This document shows positions 25,506-37,430 of a stretch of 64,000 nucleotides of DNA, piece after piece (position 1 is the first letter of the stretch; each line of letters starts with the position of its first letter). Made by a program: the position numbers and the translations under genes. The stretch covers positions 18,397,001 to 18,461,000 of the forward strand of contig NC_091695.1 in the NCBI RefSeq assembly GCF_041296265.1, read 5' to 3'. This stretch comes from Equus caballus (Eukaryota > Chordata > Mammalia > Perissodactyla > Equidae). A model generated the notes under the pieces. The model saw nothing but the letters and a program-made list of their open reading frames with translations. It was not told the origin of the DNA and did not search any database.

Positions 25506-25926
25506 TGGTGTGTGTGTGTGTCTAGTAAGCCCTGACAGCTGGCTTTCCTTTTTGTTGTGGAGGTGCTTGACTTAAGCTTTGATTGCCCAGGCATCCATTT
25601 CAAAGAGGCATCCACTTCAATGAAAGCTACCTCCAATAAACACATTGCCAGCTACAGAACCAAATAAAGAGCCAGGATGCACGCCCACACCCTACATCAT
25701 GAAGCTCCTCTGTTTTAGAAGCCCTGGTTGATTTAGATAACTGGCCATTTGGGCCTCTTGTTATTCTGTCTTTTCTTTTTTCTCTCTTTTCATGCTTTAA
25801 ATTCCTGCTCTTATGTTTTAAATTTGCCAATGAAGAGTGAGCTACAGAACCCTAGACTCCCACCCTCCATTCCAATAAAAGCAGAATCCCAGGTGCAGTC
25901 TCTCTTTCTCTCTCTCTCTCCCCATC
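25506..25926 (+). repeat. LTR-like segment (possible solo LTR), replacing part of the older L1
   Basis: About 420 bases with LTR-like structure: a TG start after a TG microsatellite, an AATAAA signal near 25875 followed by a CT-rich stretch, and an end near CCCCATCA. The L1 3' UTR resumes at 25927 but about 200 bases of L1 are missing, so it is not a clean insertion. The family (ERV1-type?) is a guess. Confidence 0.4.
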
Positions 25927-26310
25927 ACTTCAATGTACAGAAGCAGAGAGTAGAATGGAGGTTACCTGGGGCCAGGTTGTGGGAAATGGAAAGATGTTGG
26001 TCAAAGGATCAGGTTTCAGTTATGTAGAATGAATAAGTTCCAGAAATTTGCTATATAGCATGGTGACTATAATTAATAATACCATATTGTACACTTGAAA
26101 CTGCAAAGAGGATAGATCTTAAATTAATCTCATCACACACACACACACACAATGGTAATTATGTGATGGAGACAATGGATATGTTAGTTTAATTGTGGTG
26201 ATCTTTTCACATTATATACATCTATCTCTCTCAAAACATCAAGTTGTGTATACTATATACAATTTTTGTATGTCAAAAAATATCTCAATAAAGCTGTTAA
26301 AAAAAGTGTT
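25927..26310 (+). repeat. Older L1, 3' UTR end
   Basis: L1MA-type 3' UTR wording ('agaagcagagagtagaatgg', 'tatatagcatggtgactata', 'tgtacacttgaaa') ending in AATAAAGCTGTTAAAAAA near 26308. It contains a (CA)n run at 26133-26151. Confidence 0.8.
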
Positions 26311-27655
26311 AAAGCCAGCATTTGTATTCATCAAGTCTGACTCTAAAGGTCATATTCTTATTCTTTATAGTCTCCCACCTCCCTTGAAGCTAAAATAAGT
26401 GCATTTTATGATTACTGCATCAACTTTTCAATGTTTCCTGTGCTTTTAGCCATTTACAAAGATGTTTGAAATAGGGTATAATGAGGATAGAGTCATTTGT
26501 TACAGATTTGGGACACATGCAGAAGTGGTTTACCTTGCTTCTGGTACTTAGCAAAACAACCTCAAGGAATTTGTTTATTTCCCTGACCTTTAGATTTTTT
26601 TATCTGTATGTTTACAATGGAAATATATAACTTTGTTCTATTTTTGTGAGACAGAAAAACCTTGGACACATCAGATACTACTTGTTTCTAAAGTGAAAGT
26701 ATAACTAGAATTAATAATTTTCTCCTTTAGATGAATTGCTTTTGAGTGCTGGTGGTCACTTCAAAATTATCCGTTGGAAGGATATGATAGCCAAGAAATT
26801 TTAAAACTCTTACTTCATTTTTCCAGTTTTAATTTGACTAAAAGTACTTTCGAACCACACAAACCCTTCCAATTTTTCCTCCTCTGTGTAGCTTCTTCTA
26901 ATTCAATTTTACAGCCTTGATTTTTTCCATTTGTTTTGTAACTTACTTCTTTTCTTCTATACCTCCTAGTTTCAATTATTTATCTGAAATGCAAATCACC
27001 ATGAAAAACTGTACTGTGTCTGTGGTATGTGTATGTATTTACAAGTACTGGTATTATAATGGAGTAGATTAGGTAAATTTATGATGGATCATGACATTTC
27101 TACTCTGTGTTAATTATGCTAACCTTATCATGCATGATATGCCAAGTATGCAACACCAGTGCAGACACTGAGCTTCATACTATCTCAAAAAGCAAAAAGA
27201 AGTGAGAACACTAAAAACTTGCCTTATTTTAATGAATTTATTTTAAAATAGTCTTTGACAGGAGCATAATATTGGTATTGGTAACATTTTCCAATTAAAA
27301 ATGAAATGGAATCTTGTAACTGTTACTATGAATGTGGTACACTTTAATATACTTAAATCAATGAATATTAAAAGTCCATGACATAACCCCTGGCACAGAC
27401 ATCCAAGGTGCAAGTGTTACTCTGCTCTGCCGACTCTGGGCACCAACCTTCTATTGGCAATTCTAACTTATGAATCTGTGCTGTCCCTGTATTAGGAAGC
27501 ACAAATAGACAAAGAACATAGCTTTCTGCTGCAGTAGTGGATTCTAACTCCACTAATTAGAGACTACTGTAGTGAGCATTTTCTGAAGGCCTATGGTACT
27601 TTCTTTTATTTTATTGGAATAATCCAACTTGAAATAAAATAATACCATACATTTT
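26311..27655. other. No recognised feature
   Basis: AT-rich unique sequence between the L1 nest and the first OR5D copy. No gene, RNA or classifiable repeat seen. Confidence 0.5.
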
Positions 27656-27918
27656 CTTTCTTTCTTTCTTTTTTTTTTTTTTTGGAGGAAGATTAGCCCT
27701 GAGCTAACTACTGGCAGTCCTCCTCTTTTTGCTGAGGAAGCCCAGCCCTGAGCTAACAGCCGTGCCCATCTTCCTCTACTTTATATGTGGGACACCTACC
27801 ACAGCATGGCTTTTGCCAAGAGGTGCCATTCCACACCCGGGATCTGAACTGGCGAACCCTGGGCCGCTGAGAAGCGGAGCGTGAGCACTTTAACCACTGT
27901 GCCACCCAGTTGGCCCAG
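27656..27918 (-). repeat. ERE SINE
   Basis: A long T run, then the reverse ERE tail (GGAAGATTAGCCCTGAGCTAAC), 'ctttatatgtgggacacctaccacagcatggc' wording, and a reverse head ending at TTGGCCC. Fairly well kept. Confidence 0.93.
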
Positions 27919-28229
27919 GATTTTCACAGAAAATGAAGCTATAATACAAAGCTAAATTAAAGAAAGGATAATAAACACTATATCTATATTACGATACTTA
28001 GAATATAAGTTTATATCCAGATACACACGGATGACTATATATCCATATAGAGAGGAAAACCAGAAGTACAACAAAGATTAAGAGTAATTGTTTCTGGATT
28101 GTTGCCCAGGAGCTGATTTTTCTTTTCTACATGTCTGTACTTTATGGGTATTTAGAAACAAAATATATTGTTTGGTTCAACATTTTTAAAAGATCAATGG
28201 ATTAGAGTTCATGATGAAATCATCCCCTA

Positions 28230-28680
28230 AGCTTTAGAAGGAATTATATACAAACAAAATATCACATGGGTCATCACCTCATCTAATTGCTCTATTTGTA
28301 GCCTCCAAGGCAAGACTTCAGTGATATTCTGCCAGGTTAACATCCTTAAGGTCTTGGTGGCATATCACTGTGACACAGTTTACTGTTATGATTCAGTTTT
28401 TTGGTCTCCTTTTCTCTCTGTCATCTCTGAGTTTATTTTTTACAGATTAGAGGAAAAAGTCACTTCCTTGGAATATTGATTGTAATATACGGTAGACTCC
28501 TATTACTACTTTTTCAAGTTTGTTATAATATTAAAAAATAATAAAAATTGAATTCTCAACAGGAACTTGCCTGGAGTCTATTAATCTTAGTAAGGAAGCT
28601 TCACTAAATGAATAAGTCAGGTTCTTCTGCACTCAGGTGAGTTGATTCAATCCTTATTTTATTTAACTTTAAAAGGAAGA
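28230..28680 (+). promoter_or_regulatory. Predicted promoter and first non-coding exon of the OR5D13-like pseudogene (copy A)
   Basis: This block aligns with blocks at about 35670 and 47305. Shared landmarks are TTTAGAAG at 28233, an O/E-like site ATTCTGCCAGG at 28325-28335, a TTGAATT segment near 28548, and CAG|GTGAGTTGATT with the donor GT at 28637-28638. The anchor-to-donor distance is 404 bases, against 399 and 361 in the other copies. Mammalian OR genes usually splice a short non-coding 5' exon to the coding exon, and O/E (EBF) sites mark their promoters. The exon role is inferred from collinearity and the perfect donor; no transcript evidence is available here. Confidence 0.55.
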
Positions 28681-28913
28681 TAATCCAATAATCTTTGCCG
28701 CAGGCAAATATCTGTGTAACGAACTGCTGTGATACCTATTTAGTTCAACTAACTAGAAAATATGATTCCTTATCTTTCATCACATTTACTATTATTGACT
28801 GACATATCACTAGGAAATATTTTCAATTTTTATTGATCACAATATTCTTTCCCTTCTCTTGATACATGCAAACTTTATTTTTAATAACAAACAAGAATTA
28901 TATGTAGAAATGA

Positions 28914-29742
28914 TGCGGGGTCGGTGAGCCGAGGGTCAAAAGAAAGATTTCTTAGACTCTTAAGATCTGGCAGTAGTGCTCTTTTATTTAGAGAATAGTG
29001 TGGAATAGCCTGGGGACAGGACCCATGGACAGTCAGAGCTTCTGCTGCAGCCGCTTCTGCTGCCCCCGCTGGCATGGGGACAGGACCCATGGGCAGGCAG
29101 AGCTGGTGCATGGGGACAGGACCCACGGGCGGTCAGAGCTCCTGTTGCTGCCCCGAGTTGAGGGTTAGGGCTAATTTTATAAGGCATGGGTACGTGACTT
29201 ATTTTTACTGGAGAAAAGAAAATATGATGTAAAAAGTCATTAAATGATTTCACTGCAGATGGGGTCTGGTTATTGTGCGGTCATATAACTTTAGATACGA
29301 AACTGGCCATATAGATCGGCATGTAGGTGAGGATGCCCTGGGCTTCTCTCCCTGGGGCGGTCCTAATTCATACCATAAAAAAAGTCCACTGGGTCGTATA
29401 GTTTGGCACGTAGGCCAGGTCACCTTGGGCTTCTCTAGCTGGGGCAGCCTTAATCCACATCAGCAATGCATCATTTGCAATTATATACATTGCTCCCCAG
29501 AATAATACTAATAAGAAAAAAAATTGGGGATAAAGCCCATATTTTACAATATTGTAGTTTCTAAAATGCCTATTATACTGCTGGCTACACAGTGGATATG
29601 CAGTGAGATAGTCATGATGGATGGCACCAGAAAGGAGAGAAAGAGTGTACACAGCACATTTTGCTCTCAGTCAGCTTGACAAGGTTGACAATTCCTGCGG
29701 CTAAATGGGAGACTGTGAACTTAACCCTAAGTCTGTCGTTAC
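28914..29742 (-). repeat. Solo LTR, ERV2 (betaretrovirus-like) type, with internal tandem repeats
   Basis: On the minus strand, U5 would end in CCCGCA at 28914 and an AATAAA signal lies near 28985. The U3 has a threefold repeat with core GGGGACAGGACCCA (about 29013-29140) and a twofold repeat of about 85 bases (about 29307-29460). The outer end is uncertain: a TGTAACGACAG start at 29742 is plausible, but no convincing target-site duplication was found. No internal retroviral genes are attached. It lies in the predicted intron of the OR5D13-like pseudogene. Confidence 0.55.
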
Positions 29743-30005
29743 AAGTACAGAGTGCAAGAGGTGGAGTGAAAAGCTAAATATGTGGAAAAGATGTGTGGGT
29801 GAGAATGAGCTGAATATGTATTGAAATTTTATTTCTCTTTCATGACTATGTATTCCAATTCAATTCTAGGCTGCTCAGACTTTGTTACAGTAGCCATAGG
29901 AGACGAATACAGATTTTGGAAAGAATATATTCTGTTATGGAATTTGCACTGAATGAGTTTTATGTTAAATTGAAGAATACTTTATATATACATATATATA
30001 TATAT

Positions 30006-30238
30006 GGAGGAAGATTAGCCCTGAGCTAACTTCTGCTGCCAATCCTCCTCTTTTTACTGAGGAAGACTGGCCCTGAGCTCACATCCGTGCCCGTTTTCCT
30101 CTACTTTATATGTGGGATGCCTACCACAGCATGGCTTGCCAAGTGGTGCCATGTCCACACCCAGGATCCGAACCAGTGAACCCTGGGAAGCTTAAACAGA
30201 ATGTGAGAACTTATCTGCTGTGCTACTGGGCTGGCCCC
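30006..30238 (-). repeat. ERE SINE with target-site duplication
   Basis: Reverse ERE ending in GGGCTGGCCCC. Flanking repeats TGAAGAATACTTTA (29971) and TGAAAAATACTTTT (30239) are near-identical. A (TA)n run lies between the left repeat and the SINE. Confidence 0.93.
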
Positions 30239-30253
30239 TGAAAAATACTTTTA

Positions 30254-32036
30254 GGAAATAATAATAAATGTGGTGAAATATTAAATCACAGGTATCAAAT
30301 CAAAGGAATTTAAGGAGCAATTGAAGAAGAAAAAGAGGAGAGATATGTGATATCTTTATGTTTATGCAGGAAACCTTTAAGTGCTGTATATGGTCTTGGA
30401 GGTAAAGTCATAACAACCGAGTGAAAACCATAGCATGTTTAATTTCAGCTCCTAATAAGACATAGAATTTTTACAGAATTCTTTGTAGAATGGCCTTCCC
30501 TTTACGCCTAGTGCCATTTCAGTTTACAGCAAGCAGTCAGGAAATGGCTTTGAGAAAAATTGATTATAATTGCAGAAGAAAGCAGTATTAACCATTTTGG
30601 AGGAACACACAGGACATTTTTTAAGAAGAATTCAGTGTATTTCCCTCCCATAATTATCTTTACTTTATGCTAATTCAGGAAACTTAGGTCCCATGGGGTT
30701 TCAGTCTGACTACTTGTTTTGCAGGGCTCAAGATGTGTCTCACTATATTGTGAGTTTACAGTGTGGTGCTGATTTTATAGGCAAGTCTAACTTCTTTAGT
30801 GTTATTACAAGCTTTTACCCAATTCATGTATATTATATACCTAGATTTCACTCATTCATATACTTATGTATTCATGCTTTCGATAAGTGTTTTGAGTAAT
30901 TACTTTGTTCTAGTGCCCCATCTTTGCTTTCATGAATATTTTACTGTGGAACACAAAATGTTAAAAAAGTAAGTGATAAAATATAAGTAAATGATAAAAT
31001 ATGAGTACAAAACATATTATGTTACAAATGTGGATGAAATTGGCATTTTTGAGGTCTTATAATCATGATTATAATGTGTAGGTAAAATTATTGGAAGAGA
31101 TCAAGAAATTAAGAAAACAGGGCATTGGCAGAATTATCTTTATGTCTATTGAAACCAATTCAATTAAATAAAACCCTTAACCAAATAAAAACCTCACTGT
31201 AATACCTCAGGGAGCAATGGCCCATCTTTGGAGGTTTTGAGGTACACTAAAATGACCATCAGATAATGATATTGTAGAAAGGTCTCCAGCATAATAAAGA
31301 TGGTCTGGACATATTACACTTAATTTAATTTTATTTCTACCACAAATCTATCTAAATACTTGATATTAAAACACACCAAAAAAGGGTCACAGATTTTTAT
31401 AATTTGTGATAATTAGGTAAATGTGATTGATCAAGTGCATTATTCTTCTGAAGGAATTATTTAAAAAATTGGAAAAAAAATGTGTGACTGAGTGTAAGAA
31501 GGTCACTGGAAAGGGAAATTTATAAATAGTTATAGCAACAATAGTAACAAAAAAACAAATTTGTAATACAACCATTTTCCTGGGTCATTAATTTTCTTTT
31601 GACTTCTCAGGTCTCATAGTTAAACAAGCTGTCAGGGAAGAAATTGTTGAAACTTATGATATGTATTTTTTTACAAGACAAGCCTTTTGACTAAACTCAG
31701 ATTCATGCAAAAAGCTAGACTTTTCTTTGTCATGATGCTAACAGCCTCTGAGGATACAGGGTCTGATCATTTGAAATATAGCAGAGCCAACTTTATTTTA
31801 GTCCTTCCTCTCTCAACCACTTTCTTTTTTATTGCATTTGCACAGATCTCACACTCACTCTAAAATTGTGATACTAGTAAATTTTACCATTTAAATAATG
31901 TGAGAATTGAAACTGAGAGTTTTCCATGACATCGTTTACAGTATTACAAAGTCTCTCAACATTTCCTCATTTTAATCTGCTTTATCCAAAATTTGCTTCT
32001 CATTTCTCTGAATCAGCTTTCCTATTTTGTCCACAG
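30254..32036. other. Unique sequence upstream of the OR5D13-like pseudogene
   Basis: No classifiable repeat or exon seen. It ends in a T/C-rich tract and a TTTTGTCCACAG acceptor at 32036. Confidence 0.5.
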
Positions 32037-32972
32037 GAAACAAGAAAACCAGAGTGTGGAAGTCACTTTCATTCTCTTGGGCTTCTCAGAATATCCAGGA
32101 CTCCAGGAGTCTCTGTTCCTGTTATTCTTAACCATCTACACAGTCACTGTGCTGGGGAATCTGGGCATGATTGTGATTATCAAGATCAATCCCAAACTTC
32201 ATTCCTCCATGTATTTTTTCTCAGCCACTTATCCTTTGCTGACTTGTTTTACTCTACCATAGTTACACCCAAACTAGTAGAAAACTTGGTTGTGGAAGAC
32301 AGAACCATCTCCTTCACAGGATGTATCATGCAATTCTTATTTGCATGCATATTTGTAGTGACAGAAACATTCATGTTGGCAGGGATGGCATATGACTAGT
32401 TTGTGGCAGTTTGTAACCCTCTTCTCTGCACAGTTGTAATGTCCCAGAAGCTTTGTTCCTTCTTGGTGGGTACATCATATTCTTGGGGTATAGCCTGTTC
32501 TTCACATACTTTTTTGTTGACTTTATCCTTTTGTGATAATAACTTCATAAATAACTTTCGCTGTGAGCAGAACGTTATTGTAGCTGTTTCCTGCTCTGAT
32601 CCACACATTAACCAGAAGACCATGTTAGTCTCTGGCACATTCGATAAAATAAATAGCCTGATGATCATTCTTACTTCCTATGCTTTCATTTTTATCAGTG
32701 ACATAAAGATGCCTTCAACTGAGGGGAGCCGCAAAACCTTCTCCACATGTGCCTCCCACCTGACAGACATTACCATTTTCCACGGGAGCCTCCTTTTTCT
32801 CTACTGTGTTCCTAACTCCAAAAGTTCATGGCTCATGGTCAAGGTAGCCTCTGTCTTTTACACAGTGGTCATCCCCATGCTGAACCCGCTGATCTACAGC
32901 CTCAGGAACAAAGATGTGAAAGATACAGCCCACAAGTTAGTCAATACTAAATTGTTCTGTGATAAAATGTAA
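32037..32972 (+). pseudogene. OR5D13: Olfactory receptor pseudogene, OR5D13-like
   Basis: Relic of a seven-transmembrane odorant receptor, closest in wording to OR5D13 as I remember it ([11 protein letters not shown] near the start, INNF in extracellular loop 2). A good acceptor (TTTTGTCCACAG) ends at 32036, but the exon has no ATG before the conserved NQS glycosylation site; the expected Met position reads Val. A run of seven T in the sister gene at 50735 (the MYFF codons) has six here (32214-32219), which shifts the frame in TM2. At 32397-32399 a TAG replaces the Arg of the AYDRF motif at the end of TM3. After that the frame is open through [16 protein letters not shown] and [16 protein letters not shown] to a TAA at 32970. 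With a lost start, a one-base deletion and a stop at the DRF motif, it cannot make a receptor. It is the first of three plus-strand OR5D copies. Confidence 0.93.
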
Positions 32973-33619
32973 AGATAGAAATATTCATTATTTCTTCTTG
33001 AGGGTACTCATAAGAGTTGTTCAATAGCAAAGCAGTACATGAATCTATGGTAACCTTGTAACTGACAGTCCAATATCTATTCACTCTAATGTTTAGCAAA
33101 ATAATTTTAACATTATAAATAATATTAGGAATAAAAGCTTTGACTCCTTAACCTAAGTTTTGATTCAGAAATTGTAATATAAATGTTTCTGTGTAGTATA
33201 CATGACAGTGTGATAGCCCAGGAGAAATTTCAGTTAAATTTAAGTCATGTGGGATTTTTGAGGTGATCTGAAGGGTCATTGCTTACAATGAGGAAATTTA
33301 CTTCTTACTATAAAAGTAGTAAATTAAGAGCTGTTCAACATAAAATCCTAAATATCTAAAAAATATTATATTTAGTTCCATTAGAATCATCTTAACACTG
33401 GAAGATTCACAGACAAGCAAAAATAAATAAGAAATATCTCTCCTTTAAAAAGTCCAGAATATGGTGTAGTTAAAATATAATTAGTAGTATAACCAAATAT
33501 ATAATATTTTCTTTCTACATACTAGAGCACAAGTAAATGATACACATTTTTGAAATATGTGCCCATTATTCTGGTTTTTCCATTTATGTCAATGTAGTTG
33601 TATATTTATTTATTTATTT
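32973..33619. other. 3' flank of the OR5D13-like pseudogene
   Basis: AT-rich with no clear feature; presumably remains of the 3' UTR. Confidence 0.45.
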
Positions 33620-33765
33620 ATTGGAAATTTTGACAAATTTTAGACATTTTAAGTTGTAGTAAATAGTGTAGGAGATCCCAATGTGTTTTACCCAGTTTCC
33701 CCCATGATAGTACAATACAGCATCCAGAACATTGACAACACAGTGCATAGATCTTATTCAGGAAC
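33620..33765 (-). repeat. Old L1 3' UTR fragment
   Basis: After a TTTA repeat, 'acccagtttcccccatgatagtac' and 'agatcttattcagg' match antisense L1MC/ME 3' UTR wording. Short and diverged. Confidence 0.5.
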
Positions 33766-34720
33766 CAGCGATTTATTGAGAAAAAGCAAATAATCATGAA
33801 TTCCAGTGGGATGTAGCCATAAAAACCCTTTTGAATCAGTGACTTGACTGAGGTAGCTCTACTGATACCAACTGGGTCACTTGAGTGCCAAGCCTGAGCT
33901 ATCTAGATGAACTAAACTTCAATCTACAGGCCTGTTTGTATACCATCTTTGTTGGACCATGTAGCTGCTGGTCTTTGTTGAGTACTGAGTCACAATAAAG
34001 TATGCCCAACAAGGCATACTTTAAGGCCCTGTTTGGGTCTCACCTGCTAATATTTTGTGAATCAAAGCAAAACACATAATTAAGCCCAAAGTCAAAGTAT
34101 GAGAAAGTTATCTACTTTTTACAGAACTGTAAAATTACAAGTCAATATTCAAGGGTATAGGGAGAAATGTAGAGCATGGTTCAAACTCTACCAAAGATTG
34201 ATGAAGACATTTCCCTCAAGAAACACATTATTTCTTGATAATGCCAGATAATTCTATGGCAGATAACAGATAGCTCATGACTGGGACAGGTTTTACCAAA
34301 GTTTTCTAATAATTGATAGGTCATTGGGGTGCTTTAAGCAAATGATTGGTTGAGATTAAATATAAGAACTTGCTTTTTCTTCTTGTGTCTTACTAATCAT
34401 AATTAAAGTTTACAAACAGAGTCATGCTTACTTACTCTGCTTGTAATAGAGTGTATCCATGTGTTATGGTTCTAATTTAACCTTTTAAATATTACTTGTT
34501 TCTTTCCATGATTTAGAGTTTTATTTCCATATGGAAATTGAATACTCTTTACCAGAATGCTTTACATCAAATCATGTGTCTTATGTAACCTCTTTGGGGA
34601 TATACAACACCATTCTCAACACTCATAGTGTATCACAGTAGTAACAAAGGATTGACTTTAATTTTTAATTGCTTATCAACCAGGTGACATAAGTAACTGT
34701 TCCTATAAGGTACTGTAAAA

Positions 34721-34760
<40 letters not shown>

Positions 34761-35669
34761 TTTAATAAAGATCTTTAAGAATATAAGAAAGAATTAGGAA
34801 GTTTGAGCATGCATCATGGAACTTTTGGTATATTCATTAAGGTTTCTAGGCTAAAATTTAGAATATGTTATACTTAAATTTTGATTTTCAAGTTATGTAA
34901 CTTATTGTTTTGGTACTCTAGTTTTCTGTCTTTTAGTGGAAAATAAAACAAAAGCAAAGAAGAGTGAATAGTTGCAAAATCCTTTTGAACAGGATGTTGT
35001 TTTATTTTGGCAAATACTCTTGAATGAGTAGTTTATTTACACAAATGTAATGTAAAAATGTATGTTAGATAATATATTAATTCACTAATGGTTGTGTTAA
35101 GTGATGATTACAGGTTAATTTTGTTTTTCTACCAATGAATTCATATGTTACTGTTCTTTTAAAATTTTGGATGTAGGGGTATAAATGTGACTGATTTTCC
35201 TTGAAGGCCTGTGTCAGGACAGATCAGTATTTAATGCTATTTTCTTTCTTTCCTGATCTGCGTCCTAGAGGAGTACGTGTAGGAATCACATAGAGGGATT
35301 TAAAACATCAGCACTATGACACCTATGGCTGAACTGAGGAACACAGCTGGATCTATAGCCAGGATGGGGATAAATAGCATATAACCCATCTCCCAACTGC
35401 CAGCTGAAGGAATGCATATTCAGAATATAAAAGCAATAAGTCTAAATTATTGAATGTAAAAATAAGTACAGTATAATGTTAAATGTGTTTCCATATAAAT
35501 ACATGTGCCAACACTCCAGCAAAATAAAGAGACTAAAAAGCATATCATAACAAATATAATTATGTTGGAGTCATTGGACAGATGTGACTATAATTTTTTC
35601 ATGATTTTAAGAATTATAGCCTCTAAACAGAGGTAAATTATTTTTTGATACATAAAGTTCCACGTTAAT
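33766..35669. other. No recognised gene; (TG)n microsatellite inside
   Basis: Mostly unique. A perfect (TG)19 run lies at 34722-34759. The segment 33770-34350 is less AT-rich and could be an old repeat I cannot name. Confidence 0.5.
34722..34759 (+). repeat. (TG)19 microsatellite
   Basis: Uninterrupted TG dinucleotide run of 38 bases, likely polymorphic. Confidence 0.97.
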
Positions 35670-36130
35670 GGTTTAGAAGAAATTATATTTAAGTTACAGA
35701 AGAGGAAATTTCTTCTAGTTATTTTGTTTGTAGCTCATGACAACAAACTCTGTCAGGATTCTCCAAGGCCTGTGTCCCCAAGGTCAGGTAGTTAGACATA
35801 AGACAATGTGATCATAGAGTATAGGTTCCAGGTCTGTCTATTCCTCAAGGACATCTCTATGCTTCCTCTAAAATTTCTTGACAGTTGCAAAAATGACATC
35901 TCTTGGTATCTTTATGAAGTTATATTTAGCAAGAATCATCAACTGTCTGACTAAAGGATTGGAAAGAATTAAACAAAAATTTCAATTTTGAGACAGAATA
36001 TGTATGCAGTTTATTAAGACTAGCAAGGAAGCCTTGAATAAAAAAACACAACAGGAAGATCCAGCTTTTGGTGAGTTGATTCTACCTAGGATCATCTTTT
36101 CATTCTGAAGTGAAGGATATTGGAATCTAA
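35670..36130 (+). promoter_or_regulatory. Predicted promoter and first non-coding exon of the OR5D gene at 40593 (copy B)
   Basis: Paralogous to the blocks at 28230 and 47305. TTTAGAAG is at 35672, an O/E-like site ATTCTCCAAGG at 35758-35768, a TTCAATTTTGAGACAG segment near 35983, and TTG|GTGAGTTGATT with the donor GT at 36071-36072. The O/E-like site lies 313 bases before the donor, against 312 in copy A. The intron to the acceptor at 40588 would be about 4.5 kb. Confidence 0.55.
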
Positions 36131-37149
36131 CAAATTTTTATCAGGAGAAACATATGTGAGCTGACTAACAGCAATATCTACTTAATTCCTGGTTATAATC
36201 AATGGGCTAAATTCTACTTTCGTTCTTCCCAGGACCGTGATCCTGAACTTGAAAATATGTCTATATTAAGCACATTAGGGTTCATAGAAGAAATGTTAAA
36301 TGTAAGTCTTATTCTAAAGAAATTATATTCTTCAGGGAAAAGGTTAACACACACACTCACAAAAATAGCAAAATATGCCAGATATTATAAATATTGTGAT
36401 GATATAAGTGAAAAGAAAATAGAGTAAGAGAAAAGACATTTAGATTAACCAGCAATAGTTTCTTGGAAGAGTTATGCAATAACTCGTGAAGTGATGACAC
36501 AGTGAAAAGAACAAGGTAGAGGTGCCATTTCCGAGGCATAAACAGCAGAAGATTAGAAAATATGATTTGTTTTTGTACAATAAAGTTTTAATATACTCTT
36601 GTGAATGAAGTAGTATTGTAGTGAAAAAAGGATGTGGTTATATTGTTCCTGGAGATATTATAGAAATCCAGGCTAATGAGTTCCAATTTGATGCATTTAG
36701 TATAAAATGTCTTCCCAAACCCTGACATTATTGCATTCCAGGCTGAGTGAGAGTAACCAAGAGTTAATCTTCCAGATTGGACTGTAGTTTGGGAGCGTGG
36801 TTGGAATCGTGTATCCAGGTGAGTGGAGAGTTGACAACAGTGGAAACAAAGGGGGAGAACATTTTGACTATTTCTCTTTTTTCATTTTTCCCTGGTTATC
36901 TTTTCCACAGTTATAGATATGAGATGGCAAAAAGAGAGTCAGAAAGAACCAGATGGGGTTAGGAAAGCAAAGAAAAATGAAGATATTTAGGTGGATTAGA
37001 AATGGATACAACTGTGAGGCCCAGACTGAGTGAAAAATCTGAAATTAAAAGGAGTCCAGGATATGAGACTCTTTAAAATACCTTCCCAAATTTGCTCTGC
37101 AAACATTTTCAAGACGTGGAACTAATGCTATCTTCTTGGAGATCAACAG
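36131..37149. other. Predicted intron of the OR5D gene, no separate feature
   Basis: Unique AT-rich sequence downstream of the copy B donor. Nothing classifiable. Confidence 0.45.
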
Positions 37150-37430
37150 CTTTAAAGAATCAAGATGGAAGGGAGCTGATATTTGTGGAGGATTTAGCTA
37201 AGTGTAGGATTTTTTTTTCGGGTATTTTAAAGTCAAATCTTACTAAAGATGTTCACACTAAATATCAAATTACCCAGGGTTATTATCCACATTTCATAGA
37301 TTATAAAATTGAAGCTTATAAAATTAAACAATTTGCTAAGCTACATATGGAATAGATGACAGAGGATGAATCTAACCTAATGGATTTGCTGCTTAAGTCC
37401 ATGTTCTTTATAAAATGGCATGATGTATGA
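37150..37430 (+). repeat. MIR SINE fragment
   Basis: MIR core-like wording: 'ttattatccacatttcatagatt' then 'acaatttgctaagctacatatgg' and 'aagtccatgttctt'. Diverged, as expected for this ancient family. Confidence 0.5.

Noticed and set aside
28881-29652. Minus-strand frames inside the ERV2-type LTR
   Set aside because: They follow the internal repeats of an LTR and show no known protein family.
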